Part shown: positions 1 to 12,071 of the stretch, piece after piece | How the letters are laid out: each line of letters opens with the position of its first letter | Numbering within the stretch: the stretch's first letter is position 1 | The notes under the pieces: model-generated | Database searches by the model: none | Seen by the model: the letters and a program-made list of their open reading frames with translations, nothing else | Told to the model about the DNA's origin: nothing | DNA from: Fragilaria radians | Lineage: Eukaryota > Bacillariophyta > Fragilariophyceae > Fragilariales > Fragilariaceae | Length of the DNA stretch: 64,000 nucleotides | Direction: 5' to 3' | Assembly: GCA_900642245.1 (NCBI GenBank) | Contig: CAAAJI010000002.1 | Span: forward strand, 375,070-439,069 | Program-made: the position numbers and the translations under genes

Positions 1-1318
1 GTGAGCCTAACCTATGGAAATTTTTGTTTGCTGACCAAGTGAATTGCGGAGGAAGCTTTTTGATCATTTTCATGTCGTTGATGATGGTTACTGCATTTCC
101 TTGCATGCGACGACGATTTTTTGAGGCCTTTCAATACTTCCACATGGCTTTCATTGCTTCAATGATTGTATGTGCTTTTTACCATACTGGTATAATCGTT
201 CCTATTTGCGCAACATTTAGCTGGGGGCTTGATTTATTGATCCGAAAGGTATATATGCCTCTTTACCGTTACCCTAAGTTTGCATCACTAAGAATCATCA
301 GTGAAACAGTATTGGAGTTCTGCTTCCCAAAGTAAAGTCTCCAGGATTTGACTATAATCCAGGGCAATACATCTACATTTGCATACCCGAGATTAGCTTT
401 TTGGAATGGCATCCATTCAGTTTATCTAGCAGCCCTGAGCAGAAGATCGTAACCCTTCATATCCGGAATGTTGGAAATTGGACATCGCGACTTTTTGATC
501 TCGCCAAAAGTCGGCATGAAGTTTCGGTACTTTTAGAGGGTCCATATGGATCAGTTGGAGTGGATCTGATATCAAATGAATACAAAAGTATCATCCTTTT
601 GAGTGGTGGTATAGGAGTAACTCCCATGCAGTCACTCTGCAATCAATTAATGTATGACCATAGAAAAGGAATTCGAGAGCTCAACAAGTTGTCTTTTATT
701 TGGGTGGAGCGTGATCCCCACGTTATGCCGAAAGTTGATGTTATTCGTCGCCATATCAGTTCTCGATATCCGGTATGTTCTGATGATGCAGAAATTGGAA
801 GAGACATAGAGATGCAACACGAAGTGGGTATTGCATCAACTCTGCTTTCGATTATTCCTGCTTCCACAATGAATGAAGATCAATTTGAACAAGAGTATGG
901 CGCATCAGACATAGATGACGATGATTTTGAAGACGATTTCTATGATGAAGAATCTGAAGGTCAGAATTTGCAGTTTATTTCCACTGACGATGATACCATG
1001 AATCAGACATTTTTAGATGACGCATACTGTTGGAACAATGAACACAACGGATCGGGAGAACCTTTGGATCTCCAAGTGTATCTTACATCAAAAGAAGCTA
1101 CAAAAAGCATTATTTCAAATTATCCATTTGTTCGTCACAGTCGTCCAGACGTTCCACTTCTCTTTAAAGAGATGAGGTTAGAGGCTCTGGCAAGGGGTGA
1201 GAAATGCGTGGCTGTTTGTATTTGTGCGCCAAAGCGGTTGGTGCTCCTGTGTAGAAAGGCTTGCGCAAAGTACTCAGATCGGAAGCTCAGATTTGATCTT
1301 CATTACGAGGTGTTTTGA
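1..1318 (+). CDS. Ferric reductase / NADPH oxidase-type flavocytochrome, C-terminal part
   Basis: Membrane oxidoreductase of the FRE/NOX superfamily. Electrons pass from NADPH via FAD and heme across a membrane, to ferric chelates or to oxygen. The frame is open from base 1, so the N-terminus lies outside the window. Visible in order: two hydrophobic spans; a His pair spaced by 13 residues (YFH...YHTG), as in the heme-ligand helix; an FAD-binding block (PGQYIYI, then EWHPFSLSS); an NADP-binding loop (GGIGVTPM); and a terminal FDLHYEVF, typical of the family. The usual CGP motif reads CAP. A long acidic insert (about 880-1020) sits inside the nucleotide-binding domain. The frame changes between about 305 and 335, between the spans and the FAD domain. 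I found no convincing GT-AG intron there, so a 1-nt indel is likely. Ferric reductase versus NADPH oxidase cannot be decided. Confidence 0.8.
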
Positions 1319-4300
1319 GTCGGAGTTAATGAATATTACTAGTGTACTCTCAGTCATAATGCCTTTATTTAATGTAACGAGTCGTGACTTAGTGATGACT
1401 AAAGGTTATCTGATCAAAAGTGCATACTTTAAAAAACCCTGAAAATGAAATACAGCTGAAAATAGGCAAGAAGCAAGTTCATGCTTAAGTATTGATAGGC
1501 TCTTGCACCTTCGTTTTTTGAAATCTTCCACTTAACAATCCCAAATGCTTCTTTACTAGTATACGTCAGAGAAGCAAATGAGACGATAAGGGGTACAAGG
1601 ATGGAAGATGTTGATGTGTCGGACGTAAATTGACTAAGACCTTAATCAGCCTTGACCGATTGTAATTCCTGTCTTCTTTTAGAAATGCCTAGGTTACTAT
1701 AATCTCGATTATAGCTCAGATTATAGCTTCTCCATTATGCTTGTTAAGATAGATAGCGAAGAAAGAGGAGCGCTCTAGCATTCCAATAATCATCGAACTT
1801 CATGGTCTTCCTAATGAGACTAAAAGAATCAAAAAACAGAATTCAATAGTGAGCTGAAGCAGTCTTGAAATTGTCGAGGTAAAAGAAAAAGAAGAGTTGG
1901 ACAATTGTTAGAAAAAAGGTAATTGTCTTCTCATATTTTTATACATAAAATAAAGGTTGGATATCAAAAAAGGAAGGTAAGAAATTGTAAACGGGACCAA
2001 AAAAGTTTTCAACCCGAGATAAAGTTGGTGAAATATGACAGTAAGAGATAGAATAAAAAGTACCACTGTAATCTGGACCAAAAGATCAAGATGACAGTAT
2101 TTTTAGTCAGATTAGACCGCAGGAGCTGTGGCGTAGTTAAAAGTAATACCAAAGGATGGAAAGAAGTATGAAATTGTCATCTTAAGCCTTTGTCAAGCTC
2201 TTAATGTGCTGTGAAGACAACCTCTACTTTCAAATCGTTGAAAGCAGCAAATCAGAGATGTTTCCAGATGGCAAAACGACTGTGGCTTAGGAGGGTTTGG
2301 CTTCAAGATTTTGACATTGGTCCATTAGACAACCCAGCTGAAATTCATTATTCTTATTGTTCGAAAAGTGTCATGACAGAGGAGTGCAACCACTCCACAA
2401 AATCTTATTTCAGTATGAGGTGCATGGTTGCTGGATATGTGGAGCAATTACAAAACTAGTTAAATAAAGCAAGAGTGTTGTGGATAAAGCACATATTCTT
2501 CTGTAAGAATGACATTGCATATCAACCGTTGGTGCTTTGGAATCAAAAATGAAAGTCAGCAATGCTGCTAGAATATTAGAAACGATTTTTGACGAGGAAG
2601 AATTGATTGAGGCTGAACCAAGCAAAGAGATGAGTCAGAAGACTGAAAACGATGAAAAATTGATAGCCTTACTAAACAAACCATAAGGTATGGGAGGGAA
2701 GTAGTAAAACCATCTGAATTAAGAGAGATGTGGCAACAGTTAACAGGAGCTATTTATTATAATTGAATCAAAAAAATGTCAATTGAAGAAGTAGACATTG
2801 ACCTCTGATATGAGATAGCCATGGCATGAGAAGAGATTGGCAAATGGAATGCCAGCAAACATAAAATGAGCAATAAAATCTAATCAATCGATGACAGCGT
2901 TGGATGAAGAGCATGAGCAATTGTTTAAATTGAGCTTAGACGCCAAATGACAGAGATAAAGATGAGAAGGACCCAAATACATGGTGATAGATTCCATTTT
3001 TCTATTCAATCTTTGGTCGTATGTGAGCACTTTCCTGCCTTCTTTACGTTAATCGATACTCCACTAAAAGAAAATTTCACTTCAATCATCCATTTCCCTC
3101 TAATACGGTAGAAATCAATTCGCACCACAATTACCCATTTACAAATTCCAATAAAAATAGAAAATGGAAACAAGCTCGACATAAACTAGAATTGAAAAAA
3201 TTATTATGAAAACTATCGTAAAAAGATGTCTTTGGATGTCTATATATTTTGACACTAAAACAATGAGAAATACTCGAAGATTAAAATAATATAGAAATCT
3301 GGACGGTATTCTCATAACTGTTCTCATTTTTATGTTACTGCTTAGCTTTCTCAGCGTTAACTCAAGTAAGAAAATAAAGGGATGACATTTCTGCGCGCCT
3401 TGAAATACTGTCCGTGTACTGTTTCTAATTTCTGTTTTTCTTAGAACGCATTTAACAAAAAAAACATAATGGCTATGCTGCTCTGAATCGACAAAAATAA
3501 ATTAGCTGTATTTCCCTCCTCACCTTACACATATATCTCGCCGAAAATTCAAAGATTTTTACGTAGCATCCATTTCTAATTTATGGTTTTGCTAGATAAA
3601 TGAAGCGGGAGTAAAGAATTTTTTTCGATTGGAGATAATGAACCTTCAACCTACTACTACTATGATGAAAAAGATTCTTTGATAGAAAGATCAATGTAAA
3701 GTAGATGATAGATTGCAAGGGAAAGGCGACGAAAGATTAGGGTAAAGGATGCGATGTTGAAGAGAAAGATAGGATATTCTTTTAAAAAAGTTGAGAGTGG
3801 ACTATTTACCATTTGATTGTCCACTTTTCAAGTAAAGAGCTAAGACAATACCTTAATGGTTGTTTCAATGACAACTGAAGCTGCTGCTTCATCCTTTTAA
3901 AGTGCACTCCTCAACCTGCTTGGTCGCAATGATACCAACACTCACTTTATTATTTGACTTCTTCTTCATGGAATCAAGATGATATTGTCATTCGTCAACT
4001 TGTGGCTGCAGTAATGGGGTCAAGAAAATAGAACTGACAGAAACAGTTTATGCATATGCTGATTCACTTGATTTCCCAAGATAATGAAGTTATCAAGGAA
4101 ATGGTCAGAGCGTGGATAAAGACTTTAATTTAAACTGTAATTAAGTCATAAAAAGTCTTGACAATCAGCCAGGAGAGAATCATCAATGACTTAGAAAAAC
4201 CTTAAACTTACAATAAATAGACTTATCATCAATGATCTTTTTTCCGATAATTAGTTTAAGAAACATGAAGATTCATTGGGGAACCTAATATAAAGATACC

Positions 4301-5012
4301 ATCAAGTTTCCGATATAGAGTGGAATCATGATATTACTAGTTAAAGATTTAGGTATACTGCTGCAACGATGAACGCGGAGCTCCACAGAATAATAGCTAT
4401 TTCACAGGATGAGCAGATTCACAGCATATTGCATAATCTTGATTTAGTTCCAACAACAATAAAAAGAGGAAGAATGAAATCCTTTCATTATCACGTACAA
4501 AAATAGCGCATATCTTCTTTGCTTTGTTGATGCTTTCGAGATCCTTTATTTCGCATTCATTGCCCTATTGGATGATGACAGGCAATTACAAATTTGAGAA
4601 CAAGAAATTTTTGAAAGCATACCAACAATTTTACTATCCGAAGATTGCCTAATTCAAAAAGCCTAAAATCTTCTCATACATTTCAGAATCTGAAAGAATG
4701 ACACTGTATTTATATTTTGTGCCATTAGAAAGAGAGGTTAACGCAACAAAAACACGGGTTCATGGAGCATTTTTTTATAACCTATAGTTTAACACCATGA
4801 CTAGATTCCTAATTGCTCTCTCCATAACATTTCTGTTCACTTCAGTCACTTTTCGCGTCGGTTTACTACCAATGACGTATTCATCAACTTAGATATATAG
4901 TAATGTAACTTACTAGATACTTCAAAGAGAAGTCTTTTTTTTATTCACAATCTTGGATATGGCCTTTTCGATATAAAGCAAGCAAGCCCAAACAGATAGA
5001 TCAAATTTTATT
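1319..5012. other. Intergenic, AT-rich, no recognisable gene
   Basis: About 3.7 kb of AT-rich DNA. Only short open frames occur (for example 2211-2459 + and 3139-3327 -) with no motif I can name. Parts may be fully decayed repeats, but nothing supports a specific family. Confidence 0.5.
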
Positions 5013-5831
5013 TCACAGGAATACCTGCTTAGCTTCGGTATTATTGGATGGATCTGAAGTCGGATGGTTTGATTTATCAAACCCTGTTTCCGTACCATAC
5101 CCGCCGAATTCATTCCGTCGTGAACTACTAGCCTGAACCGTTTTCATAGCCTCTTCTGATGACGGCATTGTGGGGTATGTATTTTCCTGGCGGTTAGTTG
5201 CGACACTTTTATTTCCAAACATTCCATCGCTTGGACTACTATTTATGTATCCACTATTCCTTTCAAACGTGCTTTGTAACTCTTCCAATGCCATACCGAT
5301 ACTTTCATAATTTGTGTGCTGTAAGTAACATAGGTCATCTCTAGCATATATGATAAGAAATGATAGAATCGTATTGATCCAAAACACTGCCCCAGACCAA
5401 AACCATATTGTCGTCATTTCTCCCTGGTGTTGACATGTGTATTCAAAATCGGTCATCTGAATACTGACACAATTTGAGATTTGACCTGTAAATTGTGAAA
5501 GAATAAATGCAACAATGGATCCTCCAACGCATATACCAAGCAATGTCCCAACCACGAAATCATTTGCCACGATTGTGGGGAGTCTGTTTACGGAAAGTCT
5601 GTGATTATTCAGAGAAAACCAAGTGATGATATTTTGCGCGCAAAGAAGGAACGCCAAAAAGACTGGGCTTACACCCAAATTAGGAAGTGACGTTATGTTC
5701 AATACCGATACAAGAAGGCATACATTGCAAAACATCATAATAAATAAAAGCTTGTTGATGACCTTCGGGATACTCGATATGTAATCGAATAGCCAATTTG
5801 GCATATACTCTGAAAAATTTATTGAATTCAT
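5013..5831 (-). CDS. Unknown four-span membrane protein
   Basis: A 272-residue frame that I do not recognise. It has four hydrophobic segments, at roughly residues 28-45, 55-75, 87-114 and 139-163. The loop between spans 3 and 4 holds two Cys (SNCVSIQ and EYTCQHQ) that could form a disulfide. The C-terminal third is polar, rich in Ser, Asn, Thr and Gly, and probably cytosolic. This tetraspan topology resembles MARVEL, claudin or tetraspanin-like proteins, but no family signature is clear. The ATG at 5831 begins MNSINFSEY and is the first in frame. The next gene (6642 +) is divergent, so the 800 bp between them probably holds both promoters. Confidence 0.6.
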   Translation of the reverse strand: MNSINFSEYMPNWLFDYISSIPKVINKLLFIMMFCNVCLLVSVLNITSLPNLGVSPVFLAFLLCAQNIITWFSLNNHRLSVNRLPTIVANDFVVGTLLGICVGGSIVAFILSQFTGQISNCVSIQMTDFEYTCQHQGEMTTIWFWSGAVFWINTILSFLIIYARDDLCYLQHTNYESIGMALEELQSTFERNSGYINSSPSDGMFGNKSVATNRQENTYPTMPSSEEAMKTVQASSSRRNEFGGYGTETGFDKSNHPTSDPSNNTEAKQVFL

Positions 5832-6641
5832 GATATTGCCGATTTTCTTAAATAGCTAGTTCTCTTGAATGATTACAATTGTCCCAGGGATGCTTTGGAG
5901 CAAGACATGAAATAAAAGATTGAGAGATCCATAAAATTGAGGGCGTTGAAAATCATCATACTGGACTCACAACACTAGTAGTAAATATATCCCAAAACGT
6001 CTGCACAGCGAAATTCAATGATCCGTTCCCTAAATTGAAAATACTATCCTAACTAATAGTTAACATATCACTTGTTTAAAGTGTATGAGATTCCATCCAT
6101 TGTTGCTACGTGCTCACTTTTTTGTCATCATACAAATGTTTTTGTTTGACGTTAACTGCCGAATGCATCTTTTTCTGGATAATGCACTTTGGAAACAGGC
6201 TGTTTCGTTTGTAATTTTGGAAGGTAGATAGATGACGGCGTCACGGTAAGCCCTCACAGCTACTTCAATATCACCGCTTAGACACACTTTCAATGAGCAA
6301 AAACTAAAAGTAGTTATTGTTCTTTAGGTATTTGGTACACATTTTACATCTCTGTTTTTGCGCAACAAATAGTGAATGAAGCATTGTGGGAGGCAGTATG
6401 TGGCATTCGTCATATGTGCTTCATGAACAAGTCCGTGATGTGTGTTGTTAGTAGTACTGGTACAAAGGCGCACTTAGCGCAAAATTTCAACCATGTGCCA
6501 AAACGTCTCTCTCTTCCCACGTTAGTCAGGTTTTTTTAGGAAAAACAATAGCTCGTAGAAAGAATAAACCCTGACTTCTATTCATTCTCCGTGGGACTGC
6601 AGTTGTTATATTTCATCGAAGCCCAAATAATAACATCATCT
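5832..6641. promoter_or_regulatory. Divergent intergenic region
   Basis: About 810 bp between two divergently oriented membrane-protein genes. By position it should contain both promoters. I see no TATA element or repeat that I can defend. Confidence 0.3.
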
Positions 6642-8198
6642 ATGTATTGGGTGTTCTCCTTGTGTTTGATCCTTGCAGTCTGCTTGGTGTACTACAATTC
6701 AGTTCCAAAGGGATATCATGGATCGATGTTGACACGTAATTTGAAACAAACGACCCAAAATCTCCTTACGGCAACACTCACAGATTCCATTTCCTTTTGG
6801 CCTTGGGATGGGAAAAATAAAACTCACGAAGATACGTCGTGCTCGACGCACATCGATTGTCAAGAATGTTCCAGTAGTTCTTCCTTTTGTCATTGGTGCT
6901 CTCATGATCATGCTTGTCATGCAAAAGGAAGTATTCATGGATGTTTTGAAGGCGAAACTTGCAAACCTCCCTCGAAAGAGAATTCTACTTGTGCTTCGCA
7001 CACAACATGTTCTGAATGTGCTCTATCCTCTTCATATTGTCATTGGTGTGCTCATGATAATATGTGCCATGCTGTAGGGTCGATATATGGCTGTGTTACT
7101 GGTGTTGATTGCTATTCTAATGATCTTTGTCAACGATTTGTTCCAGAAGATATTGATGGCATTTTCATTGAAGATATTGGGATAGCTCCTCTGGCTATCA
7201 TATTCTCAATAGGAATATGCTGCTGCTGTTGCGCTACCTTGTGCTTTTGCGGTGCCAGTGGATTTAAAGGTGCCTATGATGATATAGTGGTGGTTGCAGC
7301 AGGAGGACTGGAGCAACCCGTCTATTCTGAGGCTTCGAGGCATACCGGTAGAATAGTTGCACGTCCTCCAGTTACTATCATGAGACCTACGATTGAGCAA
7401 GATAATGAAGATCAAGACGATGATGTTCTCAGCAATCAAATTGAAAACATTGAATCCTACGAAACAGAAAACAATGATTTGGAAGAGGAAACCTCTCTTT
7501 TGGGAAGTCATTTGCATCATAATCCTCTATATACTGGCAGCGGATATAGCCTCATGACAGGCGTAGTTTCTGCTCAGCCTTCTGCTTATGCAACGGTGCA
7601 AGCTCGGGGAGGAACTAATTCTATGCAACGGATTTTTAACATGTGTCGTTGCTGCTATGTGATTACCCTAATCTTCACTGCAAGTTTCATTGTCGGTTCC
7701 ATACGCTATTTTCCGAAGGTCCCCACCTACAATGTTTGCAATGATAACCTGGCCTGGAAATCAATTGTGGATAATATGACATCTCTTAAAGTTGAAGCCA
7801 CATTCGAAATTCTCATTAGCGTCATGAACCCTAATAACTTTGGTGTTGCCATAGATATGGGACGTGGCACTTTTAATCATCGAGGTGTGTTTGTCGGTAC
7901 ATTTGACATTCCTCCAACAACTATACCATCTATGAGTCTAATGGATATTCGAGTGATTGCTCACTTTACCCCAGAGAAGTGGGAAGCCTTATCCTTGACT
8001 GCAGAATACTACAAGGGAACTTTAGCCTTTGATGTGGATGCCAAGGCTACTTTTCGATTTCCCTGGCTTTTTGACTACAGTGCCACGAGTAACTTCAATG
8101 ACATTCATGTTTTGGTCAACGATCCAACTTTAAATGATCGACATCTTTGTGCATGCCCGAAATGGTCAGATCTCAAGAACAAGTCTTCGGTTGAGTAG
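6642..8198 (+). CDS. Cys-rich (PSI-like) membrane protein with LEA2-like domain
   Basis: A 518-residue protein from the first ATG; the open frame extends upstream only with non-ATG codons. Residues 3-20 form a signal peptide or anchor. Two near-identical Cys-rich modules follow (about 67-107 and 117-157), with the pattern CxxCxxCSSSxxFCHWCxHDxxCHAxGSIxGC that recalls PSI/plexin repeats. A hydrophobic segment at about 178-203 contains a run of five Cys (ICCCCCATLCFC). An acidic linker and another span at about 339-357 come next. The last ~155 residues (from KVPTYNVC; SVMNPNNFGVAIDMG) look like a LEA2-type beta-sandwich, as in TMEM106/NDR1-like proteins. The role is unknown. A surface or vesicle protein with luminal Cys modules is an inference from topology. 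Confidence 0.75.
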   Translation: MYWVFSLCLILAVCLVYYNSVPKGYHGSMLTRNLKQTTQNLLTATLTDSISFWPWDGKNKTHEDTSCSTHIDCQECSSSSSFCHWCSHDHACHAKGSIHGCFEGETCKPPSKENSTCASHTTCSECALSSSYCHWCAHDNMCHAVGSIYGCVTGVDCYSNDLCQRFVPEDIDGIFIEDIGIAPLAIIFSIGICCCCCATLCFCGASGFKGAYDDIVVVAAGGLEQPVYSEASRHTGRIVARPPVTIMRPTIEQDNEDQDDDVLSNQIENIESYETENNDLEEETSLLGSHLHHNPLYTGSGYSLMTGVVSAQPSAYATVQARGGTNSMQRIFNMCRCCYVITLIFTASFIVGSIRYFPKVPTYNVCNDNLAWKSIVDNMTSLKVEATFEILISVMNPNNFGVAIDMGRGTFNHRGVFVGTFDIPPTTIPSMSLMDIRVIAHFTPEKWEALSLTAEYYKGTLAFDVDAKATFRFPWLFDYSATSNFNDIHVLVNDPTLNDRHLCACPKWSDLKNKSSVE

Positions 8199-8251
8199 AC
8201 TTACGTTACGGTATTTTTGTCATGTAACTCGTTTGTAACGAAATTAAACGT

Positions 8252-8411
8252 AATGATTATGAACATATATAGAAATGATGAAAAGTACATAAAATGATGG
8301 AATAGAAACTATGTTAAATATGTAAGAATGAAACTCATTGATTATGAACATATAAAGAAATCATGCAAAGTGTGCATAGAGTGATGGAATAGAAATTCGT
8401 GTTAAATAATG
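8252..8411. repeat. Imperfect tandem duplication, two ~75-bp units
   Basis: Units at about 8252-8322 and 8337-8411 share GATTATGAACATATA, then AGAAAT.ATG, then TGATGGAATAGAAA and GTTAAATA in the same order. They lie just downstream of the 8198 stop, so one or both may be in the 3' UTR. The rest of 8199-8766 shows no gene. Confidence 0.7.
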
Positions 8412-8766
8412 TCCAGTACAATGTTGGTAAGATGATATGTGTGTGCAATAATCTAGGTAAAGCCTCACTAAATGGTAGCATTTACAAGTCCTTTTCTCCT
8501 GATAGGAGCAAACGATGTGCCTACTGTCTTTGATAAAATCGCTTTTTTACAATCGACTCTTACTAAATTGTAAATTTGTTTTCGTGTGGATCTCTGGTAT
8601 ATTATGATTGAACAACTCATAGGCTTCAAGTAGATTTACAATTTTTCAAATGAAGAACAACTGATGGTCAGTACTGTTAATGAGCCAGTAACGTTTTCGT
8701 TAGCAATTTTAGGGGTTGTTTCCAAACTATAACTATTGGTGGTTTGAAGACAGTGATTTTCTCAGG

Positions 8767-10518
8767 ATGAACTGGTCCGACGAACTTCATCGTTTCAAGG
8801 ACGTGAGGAACATAACAGATACATTCTCATCCCATGAAAAGTTACATCTATTCTTGAAATCCTTAAAACAGCAACTATTAAGATATGTTGACCTCCTTGC
8901 TGCTACTTCCGATCTGAGCACTATTGAAAAGCATGATATCCTTGAAACCATACGTTCTGTCCGATGTGCTACTATACTATGTCTAGGAGATGGTGTTACA
9001 ATAGAAGACCGTTCTCTGATGCAAGAGTTGAGTATTCTTCAGGAAGAGATTCATTTGCCATTGATGAGAATAATATCCATCCCCCTCGAATCGGGTTACA
9101 AAGGTAGAAAGTTACAAATATCTGCCTCTAGACTATTGTGCAATCTTGTGACAACAAATGCCGTAACATCAAAAGCCGTATTGACAAGTATTTCTATATG
9201 TCCCTCGATGGATCAAATTTCGGAATGTATCAAGAAAACGGTACTTTCAACGAGTAGTGATACTCTCCCACCCTCCAAATCGTTTCCCACCGTTTCCAAT
9301 ATGACGACAAGACAATATGAATGGGACAGAAAAAGTCTAAATTGGGTGGATATGATTCTAAGCTGTACTAAATCAGGAAATAGAGATGCGTTTGCTGTAA
9401 TTGTGGCATTGTTGCACAATGCCATTGTTGTCGTCACGGAGGAACCCTTGGTTGAGGCTATCGCGAGCAGCTCCATACTTATGGCTACTCTGATACGTAA
9501 CTTACTTGTTCCTTCCAAATCATTGATAAGTCGGAACGAACATGACGAATCCAATAGTGATGAAGCAACAGAATGGAGTATGAGACTTTTGGAATGCTTA
9601 ACTCGGTTTGGGTATCTTCCACAAATCTATTCGGCAATAGGGTCTTCGAACGTTGTGACTCCCGAACATATCGTTTTACTTCATTGTATTTCTTTGAACG
9701 TAAATGAGTGGCTGGAATCGTCAATCGAGAATGAATCACCGAAGAATCCTCTTGGAACGTCTATAGAAAGTCATTCCAATTCTCACATCTTTTTGAGCCA
9801 AATTTATTGTCGAATCAAGCAATATATGCCTTCAGGTTTTGTAATGGACACAACAGATACGATAGAACTTAGCCATAGCCTTAGTATGGACCCCGAATCA
9901 TTTCTTTTGTCAAAGTCCGCTGCTTTGTTATCCTTAGAGATCCTATCTGCTTCGTTGGGAAATGACAAAAGCGCGGATGCCAGCAGCGATGTTCGAGACA
10001 TGTTGGGAACAAAGACTACGTTGATAAAAGATGTGGCTTTAGATCTTGGTTTATTAGTTGATGCTCTTAATGAGTCTCATCTTGGGACTAAAGCACGAGA
10101 AGTAAAGCTTACAGAGGACCAGCAACGTTGGATAACAACCTACGTTGGATTGTTGGGGAACTGTTGTTTTCGATGTCGAACCAATCAGGACGCATTACGT
10201 GCCATTGTAGTTCCGATAAATCATTCCGAGTCAATACTATCTGATGACGATAAACGAAATGAGCGTACAGCACTTCATGTACTGTTATCTTGCACGTCTT
10301 TGGCCTGCGGCTGTTTCACACTTCGTGAGTGGACAATATTGGCATTGCGAAATGCCTTGGAGGAAAATTTAGAGAATCAAGCGCTTGTTAGAGAACTGGA
10401 AGTACAGCAGCCATTACATAGCCCGGAACTCGAGAAAATGGGTTTCAAAGTCAATGTGGATGAAAGAGGGAAAGTAAAACTGGTATCACATGTAACGTCA
10501 AATTCTAAGGATATATGA
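8767..10518 (+). CDS. Ataxin-10-like armadillo-type protein
   Basis: A 583-residue, mostly helical protein starting at the first in-frame ATG (MNWSDELHRF). The C-terminal block matches the ataxin-10 C-terminal domain: REWTILALRNALEENLENQ, then SPELEKMGF, then DERGKVKLV. It ends close to the family's usual end. The N-terminal two-thirds is diverged helical-repeat sequence, including a run near LLCNLVTTNAVTSKAVL that fits armadillo repeats. Ataxin-10 homologues in animals and fungi act in cell survival and cytokinesis as scaffolds, with no enzymatic site. The function here is inferred from family only. Single exon. It converges on the epimerase gene downstream, with about 220 bp between the stops. 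Confidence 0.75.
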   Translation: MNWSDELHRFKDVRNITDTFSSHEKLHLFLKSLKQQLLRYVDLLAATSDLSTIEKHDILETIRSVRCATILCLGDGVTIEDRSLMQELSILQEEIHLPLMRIISIPLESGYKGRKLQISASRLLCNLVTTNAVTSKAVLTSISICPSMDQISECIKKTVLSTSSDTLPPSKSFPTVSNMTTRQYEWDRKSLNWVDMILSCTKSGNRDAFAVIVALLHNAIVVVTEEPLVEAIASSSILMATLIRNLLVPSKSLISRNEHDESNSDEATEWSMRLLECLTRFGYLPQIYSAIGSSNVVTPEHIVLLHCISLNVNEWLESSIENESPKNPLGTSIESHSNSHIFLSQIYCRIKQYMPSGFVMDTTDTIELSHSLSMDPESFLLSKSAALLSLEILSASLGNDKSADASSDVRDMLGTKTTLIKDVALDLGLLVDALNESHLGTKAREVKLTEDQQRWITTYVGLLGNCCFRCRTNQDALRAIVVPINHSESILSDDDKRNERTALHVLLSCTSLACGCFTLREWTILALRNALEENLENQALVRELEVQQPLHSPELEKMGFKVNVDERGKVKLVSHVTSNSKDI

Positions 10519-10738
10519 GGCAGATAATTTCAGTACATGGATTTGACATGATCTGTCTTTTAGGCTACAAGAAGTATGTCTTGCAAACGAATGGGAAAAA
10601 GGCTAATGGTCCTATCGACGTTATGTAACTTGATTTTTTCGACGTCAACGATGTGCAATTTTTTTGGATTTTCAGTTAAAAAAATTAAATGACTAATAGA
10701 TAAATCCCAAACAAATTGGCCGCCTATGCAATTAACTT

Positions 10739-11910
10739 TCATGCACCTCCAGTTCCAAACCCGTTTGGATTCTGCTTTTGCCAGCACCAAAGATCGATGC
10801 ACATTTCTTCTAGGTCTCGTTTCGCCTCCCATCCCATTTCCTGTTTTGCTTTGGTTGCATCTGCATAGCAAACAGCAATATCTCCGGGGCGTCTGTCGCC
10901 AATCTTGTAAGCAATGTCGTGACCACAAGCCTTTCCCATGGCTTGAACCATATCCAAGACGGAATAACCCATGCCTGTACCAAGATTGAAAACGAAGCAT
11001 CCAGATTGCTTCTGTTGCATGTAGCGAATAGCACTCAAGTGTCCTTCGGCCAGGTCCATGACATGAAGGTAGTCACGGACTCCGGTACCATCTTGAGTAG
11101 GATAATCATTTCCGAATACAGTTAAGTACTCTCTTCGACCAATCGCCACCTGTGCAACAAAGGGCATCAGATTATTTGGAATTCCATTAGGATCTTCTCC
11201 GATTTTTCCCGATGGATGTGCTCCAACTGGATTGAAGTATCGCAAAATCGTAATGGTCCAATCTGTTTTAGCTCCATCCTTTTCGTTCAAAATCATAGAC
11301 TGGTAAAAGTCTCTAAGGATTTCTTCAATCATAAATTTAGTGCGACCATAAGCATTTGTAATGCCCAATCCAATATCTACGTTTTCCGTGATGGGCATCT
11401 GATCGGCAGCTCCATATACCGTTGCAGAGGAAGAAAAGACAAGCGAATGACATCCAAATTCATCCATCAAGCTCAGCAGATTCAGAGTGCTAACAAGATT
11501 GTTTCGATAATACTGAAGAGGCATACGAGTGGATTCTCCGACTGCCTAGAAGAACAAAAGATACTGTTAATGACTCTGAATCTTCCAAATTGAAGCATGT
11601 TCTACCTTTTAGTAATTCGTACCTTCAATCCAGCAAAATGAATACAAGAGTCAAATTTAGGAGAAACTTCAAATATTTGACGTAAGTCGCTTTGGTTGCA
11701 TAGGTCAACCTTGTGAAATACAATACGTTTCGTATCAGATGGTAGGCCGCATATTTCCTTCACTTTTTCCAGAGCAATTACATTCGAGTTCACGAGATTA
11801 TCAATGACAACGACCGAATAATTCTGCTCCAAGAGGCAGACCAACGTATGTGTACCAATGTAGCCACAACCTCCGGTGACTAAAACGTAATTCGTTCCTT
11901 CAACTTCCAT
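10739..11910 (-). CDS. galE: UDP-glucose 4-epimerase (two exons)
   Basis: Interconverts UDP-galactose and UDP-glucose (Leloir pathway; supplies UDP-Gal for glycans). Exon 1 is 11623-11910, the intron is 11546-11622 (77 nt, GTACG...TCTAG), and exon 2 is 10739-11545, giving 364 residues. Rossmann NAD motif TGGCGYIGTH lies near the N-terminus. FAGLK joins cleanly to AVGES across the intron. The short-chain dehydrogenase catalytic set is present: SSSATVYG (Ser134-136) and YGRTK (Tyr162, Lys166). Further family blocks are RYFNPVGAHPSG, GTGVRDYLHVMDLAEGH, NLGTG and RRPGDIA. Length and all motifs fit a functional cytosolic enzyme. Confidence 0.95.
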
Positions 11911-12071
11911 TTCGTTACGTGGTTATGTGGAGGAATCTAATGAGCGAACAATGATACTTCCGCAAATCGGAAAACGAAAGTAGTAACGTATATGTAAGTT
12001 ACGCTAAACCTAAGCCCTAATTTAGAAGCTAGGGAAAAATTAATGTGAACAATAAACTTGATAACTTACCC

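Noticed and set aside
249..317. Possible intron in the reductase between the last span and the FAD domain
   Set aside because: Candidate GT-AG pairs either leave the wrong phase, are under ~50 nt, or remove conserved residues. A 1-nt indel is simpler.
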